Positions 12,021 through 33,349 of a stretch of DNA of 64,000 nucleotides are shown here, piece after piece. The number at the start of each line of letters is the position of its first letter. Position 1 is the first letter of the stretch. Position numbers and translations under genes: made by a program. The DNA comes from Unio delphinus (lineage: Eukaryota; Mollusca; Bivalvia; Unionida; Unionidae), in contig JAQISU010000192.1 in the NCBI GenBank assembly GCA_029339505.1, positions 1,790,001-1,854,000 of the forward strand. The letters are read 5' to 3'. Below the pieces are notes generated by a model. It was not told where the DNA came from. It ran no database searches and saw only the letters and a list, made by a program, of their open reading frames with translations.

Positions 12021-12488
12021 ATAGTTATCTATATAAAGTAGGACATGATTATCTCAATAGTTATCTATATAAAGTAGGACATGATTATCTCAATAGTTAT
12101 CTATATAAAGTAGGACATGATTATCTCAATAGTTATCTATATAAAGTAGGACATGATTATCTCAATAGTTATCTATATAAAGTAGGACATGATTATCTCA
12201 ATAGTTATCTATATTAAGTAGGACATGATTATCTCAATAGTTATCTATATAAAGTAGGACATGATTATCTCAATAGTTATCTATATACAGTAGGACATGA
12301 TTATCTCAATAGTTATCTATATAAAGTAGGACATGATTATCTCAATAGTTATCTATATCAAGTAGGACATGATTATCTCAATAGTTATCTATATCAAGTA
12401 GGACATGATTATCTCAATAGTTATCTATATAAAGTAGGACATGATTATCTCAATAGTTATCTATATAAAGTAGGACATGATTATCTCT
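12021..12488. repeat. 36-bp minisatellite, 13 exact-length copies
   Basis: Thirteen units of exactly 36 bp, each starting ATAGTTATCTATATAAAG and ending with GGACATGATTATCTCA. All copies are identical except at two neighbouring positions, 15 and 16 of the unit: copy 6 has T at 15, copies 10 and 11 have C at 15, copy 8 has C at 16. The last base of the last copy also differs. Such homogeneity implies very recent expansion. All frames contain stops. Confidence 0.97.
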
Positions 12489-12499
12489 TGCATGCTCAA

Positions 12500-12935
12500 C
12501 AATAAGACTTTGACACTGCATATTGCCCTGAAATTCGATTCTTTCAAAAAAACGTTTCATCGTTGGAATTAACAGGCACTCAAATTGGTCTGACCTTTTG
12601 TTTCCATTGTATCTCCTTAATTGTATACATATGCTCTGGCTTAAGCTGATTTCTCGAATGCATTCGATGCAATGCAATCTATAATAAGATGGATCTTCCA
12701 AAAGAAAACTTCATAGTGCAGTCCCCACGACGAATTTACTCCAGATAGGTAGCTGAATTGTGCAGTATGTAACACACATTACACCGTGCAAATTCATGTT
12801 CTGAATATCGTGGATGATTATATATTTCGTTTCTAATACAAAGTTTTAGGAGCACGTCTCGTGAGCAACATCTGTTAAATAAGCAATAACGTTTATCTGT
12901 AGTAATGCAAAGAATAAAACATTTTGAAAACAAAA
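12500..12935 (-). other. Possible decayed coding region, unrecognised
   Basis: Two neighbouring minus-strand frames (12736-12933 and 12450-12701) give cysteine-rich but non-simple peptides, e.g. LHCIECIREISLSQSICIQL and MKRFFERIEFQGNMQCQSL. The second one runs into the minisatellite at its end. They may be chance frames or pieces of an old gene or transposon. I recognise no family. Confidence 0.15.
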
Positions 12936-14512
12936 GAGACTTCCTAGAGACAGTTCAATGATTCCATTCTAATTCTATATATGAATAGGATAAAACATAT
13001 TAAATATATTAAGAGTCAGAGATTTACAATTAATTGCAGTAAAATCCAGAAATCCAGACAAGAGGTTTTTTTTTGCAATAGGCTCATAAAATGTAAAGGA
13101 ATATTTTTTTTACTTTGTGTTGAACAAGCCCTTGCTAAATATGAATATCACAATTACATATAATCTTGCATATAATCGTGAAAACCTGGCAAGCTTTCTT
13201 TACTAACCAGAATGTCAATGATTAAACCGGATTGTCAATGATGTAATAAATGCAAACTAGATCTAATCCTCTGCTATATCATAGAATATAATAAAACTTA
13301 ATTTCAAATGAAATGTTGGCATCTTTTGTTTTGAAAAGGAGAAATTTATTTTATTATAGTTCATGCTAAATTGTGCGTAATATGTGTGACAATTATTCTT
13401 GTTTTGATAACCAGTCGCCTTCTCCGTTCGCACTGTTAAGATTATTGTTTGAATCGGTTTGCTTGAAATTATCTCCATTTAATTGATGCTTAATTTAAAT
13501 ATAGGTGGATCTTAATAGTAAAATAGAGAATGATCTTGCATGTTTCAGTTCATATATGTACTGAATTACAAATATGAACTCTTTTTAATTTTAAAAGACA
13601 AATATTTTAACGAAATAATATCCATTGCAAACTGTAATCGATTATTAAACCATTGAAGAATGTATTTCTTAAACATGTCACGTGACCGAAGACCTGCATG
13701 AAATGTTGCGTGAAAAATCAATTTCAGGAGAAAACAATAATACAATAATTCTTTTTTCAAATAATTGTGTAGAGAATTTGTAATTTCGTTAAATTATTGG
13801 CACTTCAATCGCAGTTACTTTAAGTTAAGGTTGGTTAACATTGTCAAATCACAACAATAGGAGTCGTTAACGTTTCGCACCCTGAACTGCCCTGGCTTTG
13901 CGATAAAGGGTTGATTTTTTTATATTGTACTAATATTCTTGTAGTATAAATGCCTCTCTTGTAATTGCACCAATCAGTCTAGATATGTTCCCATTTTAGA
14001 AAGTACCAATTGTTTACTCTTAATTCAATAAAATTTAATTTTCGTTGAAGAATAAACATATGAATATAGAACGATAAAGAATACTGGTAGACGGTTATTG
14101 TTGAAGCTTAAAAAACCTCACATGAAGTACCTATGTTTAATTCAAGATATAGTATTACTCCGACGATATTTTATTTTGTATCAATTATCAGCTCTTTCTG
14201 AATTCCAATACAATATTATCATCGTTAGCTTCAAAAACCTGGAACATTAAAGAATAGCATCATGCTGAACAATGTATGCACACATAAAGGAATTATTTAC
14301 TAAAGCACACAAACGTAAATGTACATAGTGGTTAAATAATATCAAGATAAAGTAAGTATAAGGTCCCTATATGCTTTTGCCGTGTAAAATGGAAATGTCG
14401 TTTCATTTAAAAAGTGTATGGAATTGGAACTATGATCTGTGAATAAGAATAAGTTTCAAATGAATCTACACTATTTACTGAAAAGTTGAAATCATTGTAA
14501 GACGCTAAATAT
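12936..14512. other. AT-rich DNA, nothing recognised
   Basis: Several frames of 60-71 codons occur (12981-13163, 13263-13478, 13566-13760) with no recognisable motifs and biased AT-rich codons. I see no RNA gene and no repeat. Confidence 0.35.
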
Positions 14513-14736
14513 TTATATCGCATTCTTACACATCTTCAGTTGTCCATCATGTCCGATGATACCGCTAGTTGTGCTGCCCACGGTTACTACGCACGTGACT
14601 CCTGAGTCCAAAGTTGGCTGCACACAATATATTACAGACTGGGCTTGGAATATTTCACATGTATCCCTTTCCATAATATCGCATTCATGAATATAAACCT
14701 GTCCACAATACTGCTTTTGTTTTTCGCAACCCACTC
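14513..14736 (-). other. Cysteine-rich ORF overlapping the decayed edge of a minisatellite
   Basis: A minus-strand frame reads GCEKQKQYCGQVYIHECDI..., with eight cysteines in 70 residues, ending GQLKMCKNAI. Pieces of it (14516-14532, 14672-14697 and 14733-14745) are diverged copies of the 32-bp unit that fills 14737-15775 (GTAAGAATGCAATATTATGG on this strand). The GTGTAAG that looks like a splice donor is itself part of that unit. Only about 14540-14665 is unique. The frame could therefore be accidental. The alternative is that the array arose from an exon border. Confidence 0.2.
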
Positions 14737-15775
14737 CATCATATTGCGTTCTTACATGCCACTATCCTATACTATTGCATTCTTACATATAACACTCCCC
14801 ATAATACTGCATTCTTACATATAACACATCCCATAATATTGCATTCTTAGACAGAACACTCTCCATAATATTGCATTCTCACAAATAAAACTACCCATAA
14901 TATTGCATTCGCACAAATAACAATACCCATAATATTGCATTCTTACATATAACACTCCCCATAATATTGCATTCGCACAAATAACACTCCCCATAATACT
15001 GCATTCTTACATATAACACTCCCCATAATATTGCATTCTTACAAATAACACTCCCCATAATATTGCATTCTTACATATAACACACCCCATAATATTGAAT
15101 TCTCACAAATAACACTATCCATAATATTGCTTTCTCACAAATAACACTCCCCATAATATTGCATTCTTAGAAAGAACACTCTCCATAATATTGCATTCTC
15201 ACAAATAACACTACCCATAATATTTCATTCGCACAAATAACACTACCCATAATATTGCATTCTCACAAATAACACTACCCATAATATTGCATTCTTACAT
15301 ATAACACATCCCATAATATTGCATTCTTACATATAACACTCCCCATAATACTGCATTCTTACATGTAACACATCCCATAATATTGCATTCTTACATATAA
15401 CACATCCCATGATATTGCATTCTGACATATAACACCGCCCCCCCCATAATATTGCATTCTTACATATAACACTCCCCATATAATTGCATTCTTACATATA
15501 ACACACCCCATAATATTGCATTCTTAGACAGAACACTCTCCATAATATTGCATTCTTACATATAACACATCCCATAATATTGCATTCTTACATATAACAC
15601 ATCCCATAATATTGCATTCTTACAAATAACACTCCCCATAATATTGCATTCTTACATATAACACTCCCCATAATGTTGCATTCTTACATATAACACTCCC
15701 CATAATATTGCATTCTTACATATAACACATCCCATAATATTGCATTCTTAGATAGAACGCTCAACATAATATTAC
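14737..15775. repeat. 32-bp minisatellite, about 32 copies
   Basis: Units follow ATAATATTGCATTCTTACAT plus ATAACACTCCCC, with starts 32 bp apart (e.g. 14801, 14833, 14865). Common variants are TACAAATAAC, GCACAAATAAC, TTAGACAGAACAC and CACATCCC. A C-run insertion lies near 15437-15446. The edges decay: units at 15755-15870 and at 14513-14736 are only partly recognisable. Confidence 0.95.

Positions 15776-19256
<3,481 letters not shown>

Positions 19257-19308
<52 letters not shown>
19257..19308. repeat. (TA)n microsatellite, ~52 bp
   Basis: An uninterrupted TA tract ending at GGCCGGAGGAACGGAGG. Confidence 0.97.
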
Positions 19309-19310
<2 letters not shown>

Positions 19311-19742
19311 CCGGAGGAACGGAGGAATCAGGAATTACTGCATTCTTAACAGAACGTTAATTTAATTATTACGTAGCCAAGCCAGTGAACATGTGAATAT
19401 TGTTCGAGCGTTGTTGTTTAAAATTGGCATAAAGTTCATATATCATTATGCGTTCCAGTTACATCTTTAAAGCATGGATTTATTCTGTATCATTAGTATT
19501 TGGTTCAGTTTAATAGCTCTCTTTATAAGAGTTATTTTACTTAATATATCTGCTCCAAGTCGATAGGCTTTATTTTTGTCATCATTGATCTTTTGCAAAC
19601 TTAATTCACATTCCTTCAAATATACACATATATTTAAGGAACAAATACTGAAATATGGAATTACATTTTAGAAGTGAACATGCACCGCGTGCTATCACCA
19701 CTTTCAGACAGAGGTGCGTTTGTTTATTAGTATGTAATTAGA
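19309..19742. other. AT-rich DNA, nothing recognised
   Basis: No feature seen. Confidence 0.35.
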
Positions 19743-19808
19743 TGTCTTCGCAGGAGCAAAGCCAAATACGGCTTATATGCATCGCCAGACTCTTTGCCGG
19801 CGAAGACA
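19743..19808. other. Imperfect hairpin in a GC-richer patch
   Basis: TGTCTTCGC (19743-19751) pairs with GCGAAGACA (19800-19808). After a small internal loop, GCAAAG pairs with CTTTGC (19791-19798 region), leaving a loop of about 30 nt. The surrounding 19.69-20.06 kb is less AT-rich than the neighbourhood. It could be a chance inverted repeat, part of a transposon end, or a structured RNA. Confidence 0.4.
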
Positions 19809-20450
<642 letters not shown>

Positions 20451-21002
20451 TCTATCAAACACAATTAAAAGTGTATTGGAAGTAGAATTTGAAATTTTAA
20501 CTCATGATAGCGATAATTCATTTACCTTAAGTAACTTGGCAAGTAACATTTGAAAAGCAAAAAGAACAATGAGTGGAAAACACACACACACATATATATA
20601 TATATTGGTTGTAACGTCGTTTTTATTTAATTTTGCACAATTGCTGTGATTCCTAATTTTAAAAAGCCACAATTTTGCAACAAACGCAAACATTTATTTT
20701 TGCGTGTACTGATAATTTGATAATTAATAAGTATATTCCTGCATTTGTTACATGACTTAAACATATATTATGAAGATTCTTCTTGCCACAACAACCTAAA
20801 ATGTGCGATAAGGATCAGTATAATCTGAAACAGGGAGGGAACAGAAAATGGGGAGGGTTTATAGTTCTCTTAACTGTCATATAGCACCTTATTTAATCCT
20901 TATCTGAATATCCATAACATATAATGACCTGCGATGACAACAGGAGATCAATGTATATTTGATCTTGTGTGCAAAAAAACAATATACATAAGGAGTGGAA
21001 CT
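20451..21002. other. AT-rich DNA, short CA/TA patch
   Basis: A short (CA)n(TA)n patch at 20580-20606. Otherwise nothing recognised. Confidence 0.4.
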
Positions 21003-21098
21003 ATCGCTAAGTTAAGAAACTTCAAAATTTAAAAGTGATAAGTGCGACAGATCGCTAAGTTAAGAAACTTCAAAATTTAAAAGTGATAAGTGCGACAT
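21003..21098. repeat. 48-bp perfect tandem duplication
   Basis: ATCGCTAAGTTAAGAAAC... is repeated at 21003 and 21051 with no differences over about 47 bp. The duplication is recent. Confidence 0.95.
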
Positions 21099-21184
21099 AT
21101 TGCATTTCTATCCTATTAGTGGATGACAGATGCAATAAAGGATCATTAATAATGATACAAGTTAGTGCCATATTACCAAATAGT

Positions 21185-21330
21185 CAGAGTAGGCACCGGC
21201 CTATGGGCCCCACGCCTTATAGGGGCCCCGCTACAACTGATCAAAATAATATTGATACGAGTGAATTTGCGAGGGGGCCCAAAGTTTTCGACTGCCTAAG
21301 GGCCCCCACGCCGTTTAATCCGGCACTCAT
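21185..21330. mobile_element. GC-rich transposon-like fragment
   Basis: A ~145-bp GC-rich island in AT-rich DNA. The left side has GGCACCGGCCTATGGGCCCC. The right side, reverse complemented, reads AGTGCCGGATTAAACGGCG then TGGGGGCCC. The GGGCCC blocks lie near both ends and inside (GGGGCCCCGC, GGGGGCCCAAAG). I associate this look with non-autonomous DNA transposons whose ends begin with xAGxGCCGG, but the ends here are unequal and no clear target duplication is seen. Confidence 0.4.
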
Positions 21331-23185
21331 ACAAGGCTTACACCTTCCATCCATATATATATTTTTTTCTTCTTTTTAGTGCATAAATAAAGTCGGTATT
21401 ATCTACAAAGAATGATATTATTCAATAATGTTACAAATAATGTACACTTAAGTGCACCTACCATAACATTTATGTTTAATTGTCCTTGTATTCCCATAAA
21501 TCTGATAGCATGAACAATATTCCATTGTCTCGATGATAAAAATGCCACTTAAAAAAATTAATCGTTTATAGATCAGCTTTCGATGTCTGGATGTATGAAA
21601 AGGCAAAAGACGCGAAATAGTTCATATAAACTGAACCACGACGTAAACCACGACGCAGACAGATTGAAATGCACATATGTGAATTAACTATTATGACACA
21701 GATATAGAAATTTTTATTTGCGTATAATACAAAATTGAAATATATGAGTGTTTGCAGTTCGAAGATTGTGGATGCTTTTTCAATAATTTTACCATCATTC
21801 CCAATTCCAAAACAGTTTTAAAAGTTGGACATAATCAAATATTCTTTGCTTAACTCGCTTTATGCTAAATGGTTTAGTAAATGTATATACATGCATTTCA
21901 GTTTTTGTTAAACGAGAAAACAAACTCTGGTCTCCGTCCAAAATTTGGACAATTTAGGCAAATAAAACACAAGCCCGTTGTGCTTTCAAAACTTTCCATA
22001 GTTGTTTCTACAGGAATTAAACAACCTTTAAATGTATTATGTTTGAACTAGGTTATTTCAACTTGTTGCGGATGCTGGAAAATATTTGTCTTGAGCTAGA
22101 AATCGATGGACCACAACGACATCTGTTGTTTTACGTACATTTATGTAAGCGCAAATTATATTCCAGATATTTCATTCTTATATTGGTAATTATATTATTT
22201 AGGTCAGCATCAGGAGAATTGTTACAAAGAATTCAACAAAATATGAAGAAATTAAATAGCGTTCGTCATCGCGTCTCTTAAATTGACTAGTTTCATTGAA
22301 TAATAAGTGATTCAGCCTTTGTGAAACTGTTATATGCATGGCTCAGACATAAACAGTTGGACCCAAAATAAATGCATTGGTGCCAATAACATGCCACAAA
22401 ACTATTCAAGGAACAAACAACTGTTGATTGCAGGTTTATATAAAATCTGGTTTTGACATATTTCAGACGTTCGTTTAACCCACCTCAAATATTTTAGAAA
22501 AAGAAAACTATGACACGTGAAGAGAGGTTAGTCCTTACGATGATGGTCGCATCAGTTCTAAAGTGTTTTGTACCCCTTCTTCGGCAAGTTTTTCCGCCGC
22601 TAATGACACGCTTTTACAAATGATTGCGCACAGTTTTATGAGAAGAGAGCGAAGACCGTGGGAGCTTCTGAGAGCAAATATTTACTTAGTTCTTCAGTTG
22701 GAATTAGGTCCCCGATTAGACAATAGCACGTTTGTTCGCAGTCCATACATTCACAAACATACCATTGATTTGGCAAAAAATATGAAAATTATTTTCCTTT
22801 CATAATATCCTTGCTGGGACTCACTCTATCATCAGTAAAGGGTATAATCATCGAAGAGGGACAATAGCGGACAAAATACAATGTAGAATTTAGGGTACTC
22901 ATTTTCATCATTGCCGTGGGTAAACGTTATGAAAGTCACACACTTTTGGAAATATTTACCGCTCAAAAAATATTGAATATTGTGAAACTATCAGGCTGGA
23001 ACATACACAAGGACAATTGTTAAAAGTCTTATTTCCTCGTGGAATTTTAACACTGTAGAAACATTTCTTCTGTGGAAGGAAATGATAACAACCATTTGTG
23101 GGATTTAATCGTAACGATTTTATCTGGATCATACTGATCATAGAAGTAACACATATATAACCTTACAAATAACCCGTTAGGGTTA
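21331..23185. other. AT-rich DNA with two short unrecognised ORFs
   Basis: Frames of 80 codons at 22039-22281 (starts MFELGYFNLLRMLENICLEL) and 22563-22805 are on the plus strand. Neither has a recognised domain, and the second lacks an initial ATG. They could be chance frames or pieces of exons. Confidence 0.25.
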
Positions 23186-23280
23186 TATCCCAATGATAAC
23201 ATATTATATTGACAATAATAACCAATAATAATATATTATATTGACAATAATAATAATATAACCAATAATAATATAACCTA
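23186..23280. repeat. Short AT-rich tandem repeats
   Basis: ATATTATATTGACAATAATA and AACCAATAATAATATA alternate two to three times. Confidence 0.8.
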
Positions 23281-23824
23281 TGACATGCATTGCAAAGCTA
23301 ATTATTGTCCGCGTTTCCAAACTATATTATGAACTATCTGAAATAATTCAATACTTTCCGTTTAATGAACGAAATTAAATTCAGACATTATATGACAAAG
23401 TTATTATAAATAGAGGCTATATACAAAGTATATATTGCTGCTGCAGATCACGAGTTTTCAACATTTCGCCTCCTTCGAGACATTAGTGTATGATTTTATA
23501 AATAATCCAGCTGTTTTAATTTCCAGAACTATTTCGCAAAGCAAAGAGATTATATTTAAAACAATGTAATTGATATGGTCATGAATACAATCTTGTTTTT
23601 GTAATAAAGATGATATATTATTAGAAAAATCTACATTCTCTCAAGATGAGTTTGAAGTATAATAGAAAATGTTCTCTAATAGAGGACAAATTTTCGTTAA
23701 ACTATAACGCGTTTTCTTTTGGTTCCTGATTAATCATGATATTACATGCAAGTTATACCGTTTATAATCTTGTGAACGTCGAAATCAGTTGCCAACAGCA
23801 GGGACTTCATGATGTATGTTCTAT
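23281..23824. other. AT-rich DNA, nothing recognised
   Basis: No feature seen. Confidence 0.35.
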
Positions 23825-23832
23825 GTTCTATG

Positions 23833-23906
23833 TATTAGTCCTATTAAAATGCATACATCCAGATCTACCTATTAGTCCTATTAAAATACATATACCCAGG
23901 TCTACA
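23833..23906. repeat. ~36-bp tandem duplication
   Basis: TATTAGTCCTATTAAAATGC...CCAGATCTACC is followed by TATTAGTCCTATTAAAATAC...CCAGGTCTAC. The copies differ at a few bases. Confidence 0.85.
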
Positions 23907-25646
<1,740 letters not shown>

Positions 25647-26330
25647 TGCATGTGAGTATTACATATATAACATTGTTTCCTTCTTTTTAAATTTTACAGA
25701 CAATGAATAAAATGTTATCTCGTGTCTGTAAGATTTAATTTTTTAGATAGAATTAAAATCATGTATTGGATTTTAAATTTTCAAAGAGAAATTTTCATCA
25801 ATAGGCTGATAATGTCAAGCATATGATTTCTTATAGTGAATAATTTTCAATTTCATGTTCAACGTACATTTTGTACGTAAAACTGTATGTGTAAATAAAC
25901 AATTCCTATGACGTAATATTCAGTGAGTTTTCGTAAGTAATAAAAATGGCATAACCAAACCCGACTCATATGGATAACGGTATCAGATAAATATCTGATT
26001 TTCTTATAAGTATATATTACTATTTTATTGAATGGGACCAACAGTAGAAGTCAGGATGAGAACTTGTACAGAATTCATTAATATTATTCGTATACGAGAA
26101 GTGTAATAATGGACAGTGTGCCGATGTAGTAACAATGTCAGCCACGATGGTACACAAAGAGTCTATTGAAAAGTACCCATATTTATCCCAAGACTGCTTG
26201 TATTTTAAGTGTAGTATTGTCTTTGATATTCAGATGACCTCTTTTTGTTCAGTATATGTTTCTGAAACGAACATTTAACTTTAATGTAACCTGTTTATGG
26301 GTGTTCCTTTCAATTTGAAACGAATACAAA
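25647..26330. other. AT-rich DNA, nothing recognised
   Basis: No feature seen. Confidence 0.35.
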
Positions 26331-28604
<2,274 letters not shown>

Positions 28605-28903
28605 GGGATTTTTAACGAAGCTTTAACAATTTTAGTCATATCTCTACGATGTCTCCAGTGTAGCAGTTAAAATAATGTCTAGCACTGGGGCATCATGCCG
28701 ATAGACACGTGTCATCACCACCCAGACACATTATCCTGACACCAGGTCAACCTGTCTTAAAACTAACCTCTTAATGCAAAGTGCCAAACGAGGCAGCTAC
28801 TAGTACCGGCTGTATATGTCCTTTGTAGGACTCGGCCTGAATTCGAACCTGCGACTTCCAATATCATTGGCGAATGTTCTAACCACTTAGGCCACTGGAG
28901 CAG
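28605..28903 (-). mobile_element. Mollusc-type tRNA SINE (family S1), minus strand
   Basis: Reading the minus strand gives a tRNA-like head, CTGCTCCAGTGGCCTAAGTGG then TTAGAACATTCGCC (box A region), and GCAGGTTCGAATTCAGGCCGAG (box B). The body follows with CTCTTAATG-rich text shared with the other copies (TTAAGAGGTTAG, GGTGTCAGGATAATGTG, GATGCCCCAGTGCTAGACAT) and a 3' end with CGTAGAGATATGACTAAAAT then TGTTAAAGCTTCGTT. It is nearly full length, about 300 bp. The same body is at 43.1, 47.7 and 51.4 kb, and the tail alone at 40.3 kb. Confidence 0.85.
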
Positions 28904-29436
28904 TCCTAGTTTGTAAGAGAAACTAGGCGAAGCTTGGAGAGAGAGAGAGAGAAACTAGTTAAAAAAGCAGTAGTAGTCGTAGTAGTAGTGGTAGTGGAAA
29001 CAGTAGTAGTATCAGTAATAGTAGGGATAGTAAACAGGCGGCGAAAGAGTTCAGAAATTAAAATAAATATTGGTATTGTTTTTTTTGTGCTTGTTTACTG
29101 GTAATAAATGGCATTTTTGTTTATTTTCTTTGCCTTTTTAAGTTAAAATGTAAACCCGAATGAAACGCTGTAAATGCCATGAGGTCAACATAGATTTTAT
29201 GTTTGTATTCATATATAACTAGTATTCATAATAAGAAATGAGCTTAGATTTTATCTGGATACATCACGAGTATTGGTCATTAGAGATGAACTTAGATTTT
29301 ATGTTTATATTCATACATAATTTTAAAAAATATTCGTCATAGAAGATTAACGCATTTTCATATACAATGGATAAATGTATATCAGTTATATGTATAAAAG
29401 CAAACAGACTTGATGTTTTATCAAGAACATACATGG

Positions 29437-29438
<2 letters not shown>
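28904..29438. other. GA patch and (AGT)n patch in AT-rich DNA
   Basis: (GA)7 near 28938-28951 and an imperfect AGT/GTA trinucleotide run at 28966-29025. No gene seen. Confidence 0.6.
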
Positions 29439-29485
<47 letters not shown>

Positions 29486-29553
29486 CAAAACTAGGGAGTT
29501 ACTAACACACACATGCAAACACAGAGACAGATAGACAGACACACACACACACA
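29439..29553. repeat. (AC)n microsatellite with CA/GA-rich flank
   Basis: AC 29439-29478, then ACACACAAAACTAGG and scattered ACACAC, GACAGATAGACAGACACACAC to 29553. Confidence 0.95.
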
Positions 29554-30172
29554 TGTAATTGTAAAACCCAGAATTCAACCAATATAGATCTAAACCCTAC
29601 TATAATTCTACGCGTATTATTTCTTAATGCTAAAACATGGACTCAGGTTGAAATAACATTGTACCAGCATTAAATTTCCAACAGAGAAAACAAAACGTCA
29701 AAACCATTGTTAAATCTAATTCACTACAATGGGCCCTTACTGTAAATTTGTAATAAAAGAACCACACAAAAAAACACATTAAGTTGAAACGGATTTCGAT
29801 GTAACTTTATACGCTCAAAAATCTGCATTTTAATTTTCCCAGACCCCAAAAAAGGTTTAGATTTAACTTGACCATAAAAAAAAATGTTGAGAATTGTTGA
29901 TATTTGACGATGGTCGTTTCTGATGGCGGCGACAAGAAAAAAGTTTCAGAGGAAAGAGATTGTATTACATGGAAAACATTCTAACAACTAACAGCAAAAT
30001 GCTTAGCCAACGATAATTTCTAACATATTCATAAAACTGAAATGATTATATCATACTTCATCATTTGTATTTGTTCATAAATCTAACGAAAATTCTATCA
30101 AAGGAATAAGCATTTTCTTTATTGTCTCCTCTTTTTAATGAATTTTTTTTAAAAATTGGTCGAATATTTACT
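29554..30172. other. AT-rich DNA, nothing recognised
   Basis: No feature seen. Confidence 0.35.
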
Positions 30173-30235
30173 TCCCCCCCCCCACACACACACACCAACA
30201 CCCTACCCCCCCCCCCCACACACACACAAAAAAAC
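30173..30235. repeat. Two C-runs joined by (CA)n
   Basis: A C-run of about ten, then CACACACACACACCAACACCC and TA, then a second C-run of about 13 and a second CA run ending in poly(A). The G-rich complement could fold in unusual ways. Confidence 0.95.
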
Positions 30236-31028
30236 GATAAATATACCTGCTGCAGAAAATAAACATTAAATACAACAAGTTTGAAGGTCTCAATGTATCG
30301 ATTATAATTTCAAACAATTTTTTACAATGGATCGTGAACTTAAATTTAGGAAATGTTTTATATCATAAAAATGATAAAATATGTGCGATTTCATTATGAG
30401 AGTGTATTTTAACGGAGTTCAGCTGCAATAACGAAAACGTAATAGTTTGGCCTTACTTCCTTCTGTATTGGTGGTCCATAGACGTGAATTATAACTTGTC
30501 ATAAAACCTTTTCGTCAAGGACCAGTGGAAATGTAATTAAATTCAATTTCTATTCATGCATTTATTTAATCTATTTTATAAGGTGAATATAGACGTCCTA
30601 TAAAGTGAGATACACTGCAGGGAAAGTGACAGCTAGCAATATCTACTTAAATACGTCACAAATTGAAATCACCCTGTCATGGGGTGTCATGGCGTTTACA
30701 GAGCCGTATGGTTTGACAGAGATCTTTATGAATTGCATCAAATAGTTCACTTTTCGTAACCCAAGCCTTTCGAACTAAAAGAAAAAAATAAAGGCAACAT
30801 ATTATTATCTTATGTAGACCTTTGTGTAACACAAGCAGCATACATTAAGAAATACGATTTGATTTGAACTATATTGTAAGGCTTACAATAAAGAATCATA
30901 TTATGACAACGTTGTATTGAACTTGTGCTATAATCGTCATGCCAATGCAAACGAACCATTTTATTGTACAGACAGACATAGGTAGATAAATATATTCTCA
31001 GACAGAAAGACTGACAACAGACACAGAC

Positions 31029-31029
<1 letters not shown>
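30236..31029. other. AT-rich DNA, nothing recognised
   Basis: No feature seen apart from the approach to the tetranucleotide block. Confidence 0.35.
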
Positions 31030-31108
<79 letters not shown>

Positions 31109-31240
31109 GGATGGATGGATGGATGGATGGATGGATGGATGGATGGATGGATGGATGGATAAATAAATAAATAAATAAATAAACCAACAAACAAACAAAC
31201 AAACAAACAAACAAACAAATAAATAAATAAATAAATAAAT
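31030..31240. repeat. Compound tetranucleotide block GATA-GATG-AAAT-AAAC-AAAT
   Basis: About 19 GATA (31030-31108), 14 GATG (to 31160), 6 AAAT (to 31184), 9 AAAC (to 31219) and 6 AAAT (to 31240). Each block is pure. The minus-strand frames of Tyr-Leu-Ser-Ile and Pro-Ser-Ile-His type are artefacts. Confidence 0.98.
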
Positions 31241-31601
31241 ACACGTTTGTATTATCAGAATGCGTCCAAAGTACGAATATATTTATAAATCGTTGATAGA
31301 GTGGTCAAGAAAGTTTTCATAACATTATCATCATGCGAATGTGTCTTGGAGACACGCACCTGTTTTACTAGGTTAATTTGTTCAAATCATAGTAGATAAA
31401 AGTAATCCTTAATACTACAACAGAAAGAGATAGAACCTGTTGAATCTTTGTTGGTTCTATGTTTTCCTGGAATGCTCTTCATTATTTGGATTAGAAAGAT
31501 CGGTTGAAAGTCTGTTGCAGCTGTGTGGATCAAAAGCTTAATGTTGTCTTATGACTTTCTTAATATTACATTTAGATAAACATACTAGTGTTTGAACAAC
31601 C

Positions 31602-31605
<4 letters not shown>
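31241..31605. other. AT-rich DNA, nothing recognised
   Basis: No feature seen. Confidence 0.35.
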
Positions 31606-31667
<62 letters not shown>

Positions 31668-31677
31668 GAGATAAAAG

Positions 31678-31749
<72 letters not shown>
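31606..31749. repeat. (TA)n followed by (GATA)n
   Basis: TA 31606-31664, a short AACGAGATAAAAG spacer, then about 18 GATA to 31749. It is the second GATA array within 700 bp and has the same orientation. Confidence 0.98.

Positions 31750-33349
<1,600 letters not shown>

Noticed and set aside
12021..15775. CRISPR array
   Set aside because: Both minisatellites are direct head-to-tail repeats without spacers, in a eukaryotic context, and without cas genes.
30810..31244. 144-codon minus-strand ORF, apparently membrane protein-like
   Set aside because: Its core is the GATA/GATG/AAAT/AAAC tetranucleotide block, which gives Tyr-Leu-Ser-Ile and Pro-Ser-Ile-His periodic peptides.
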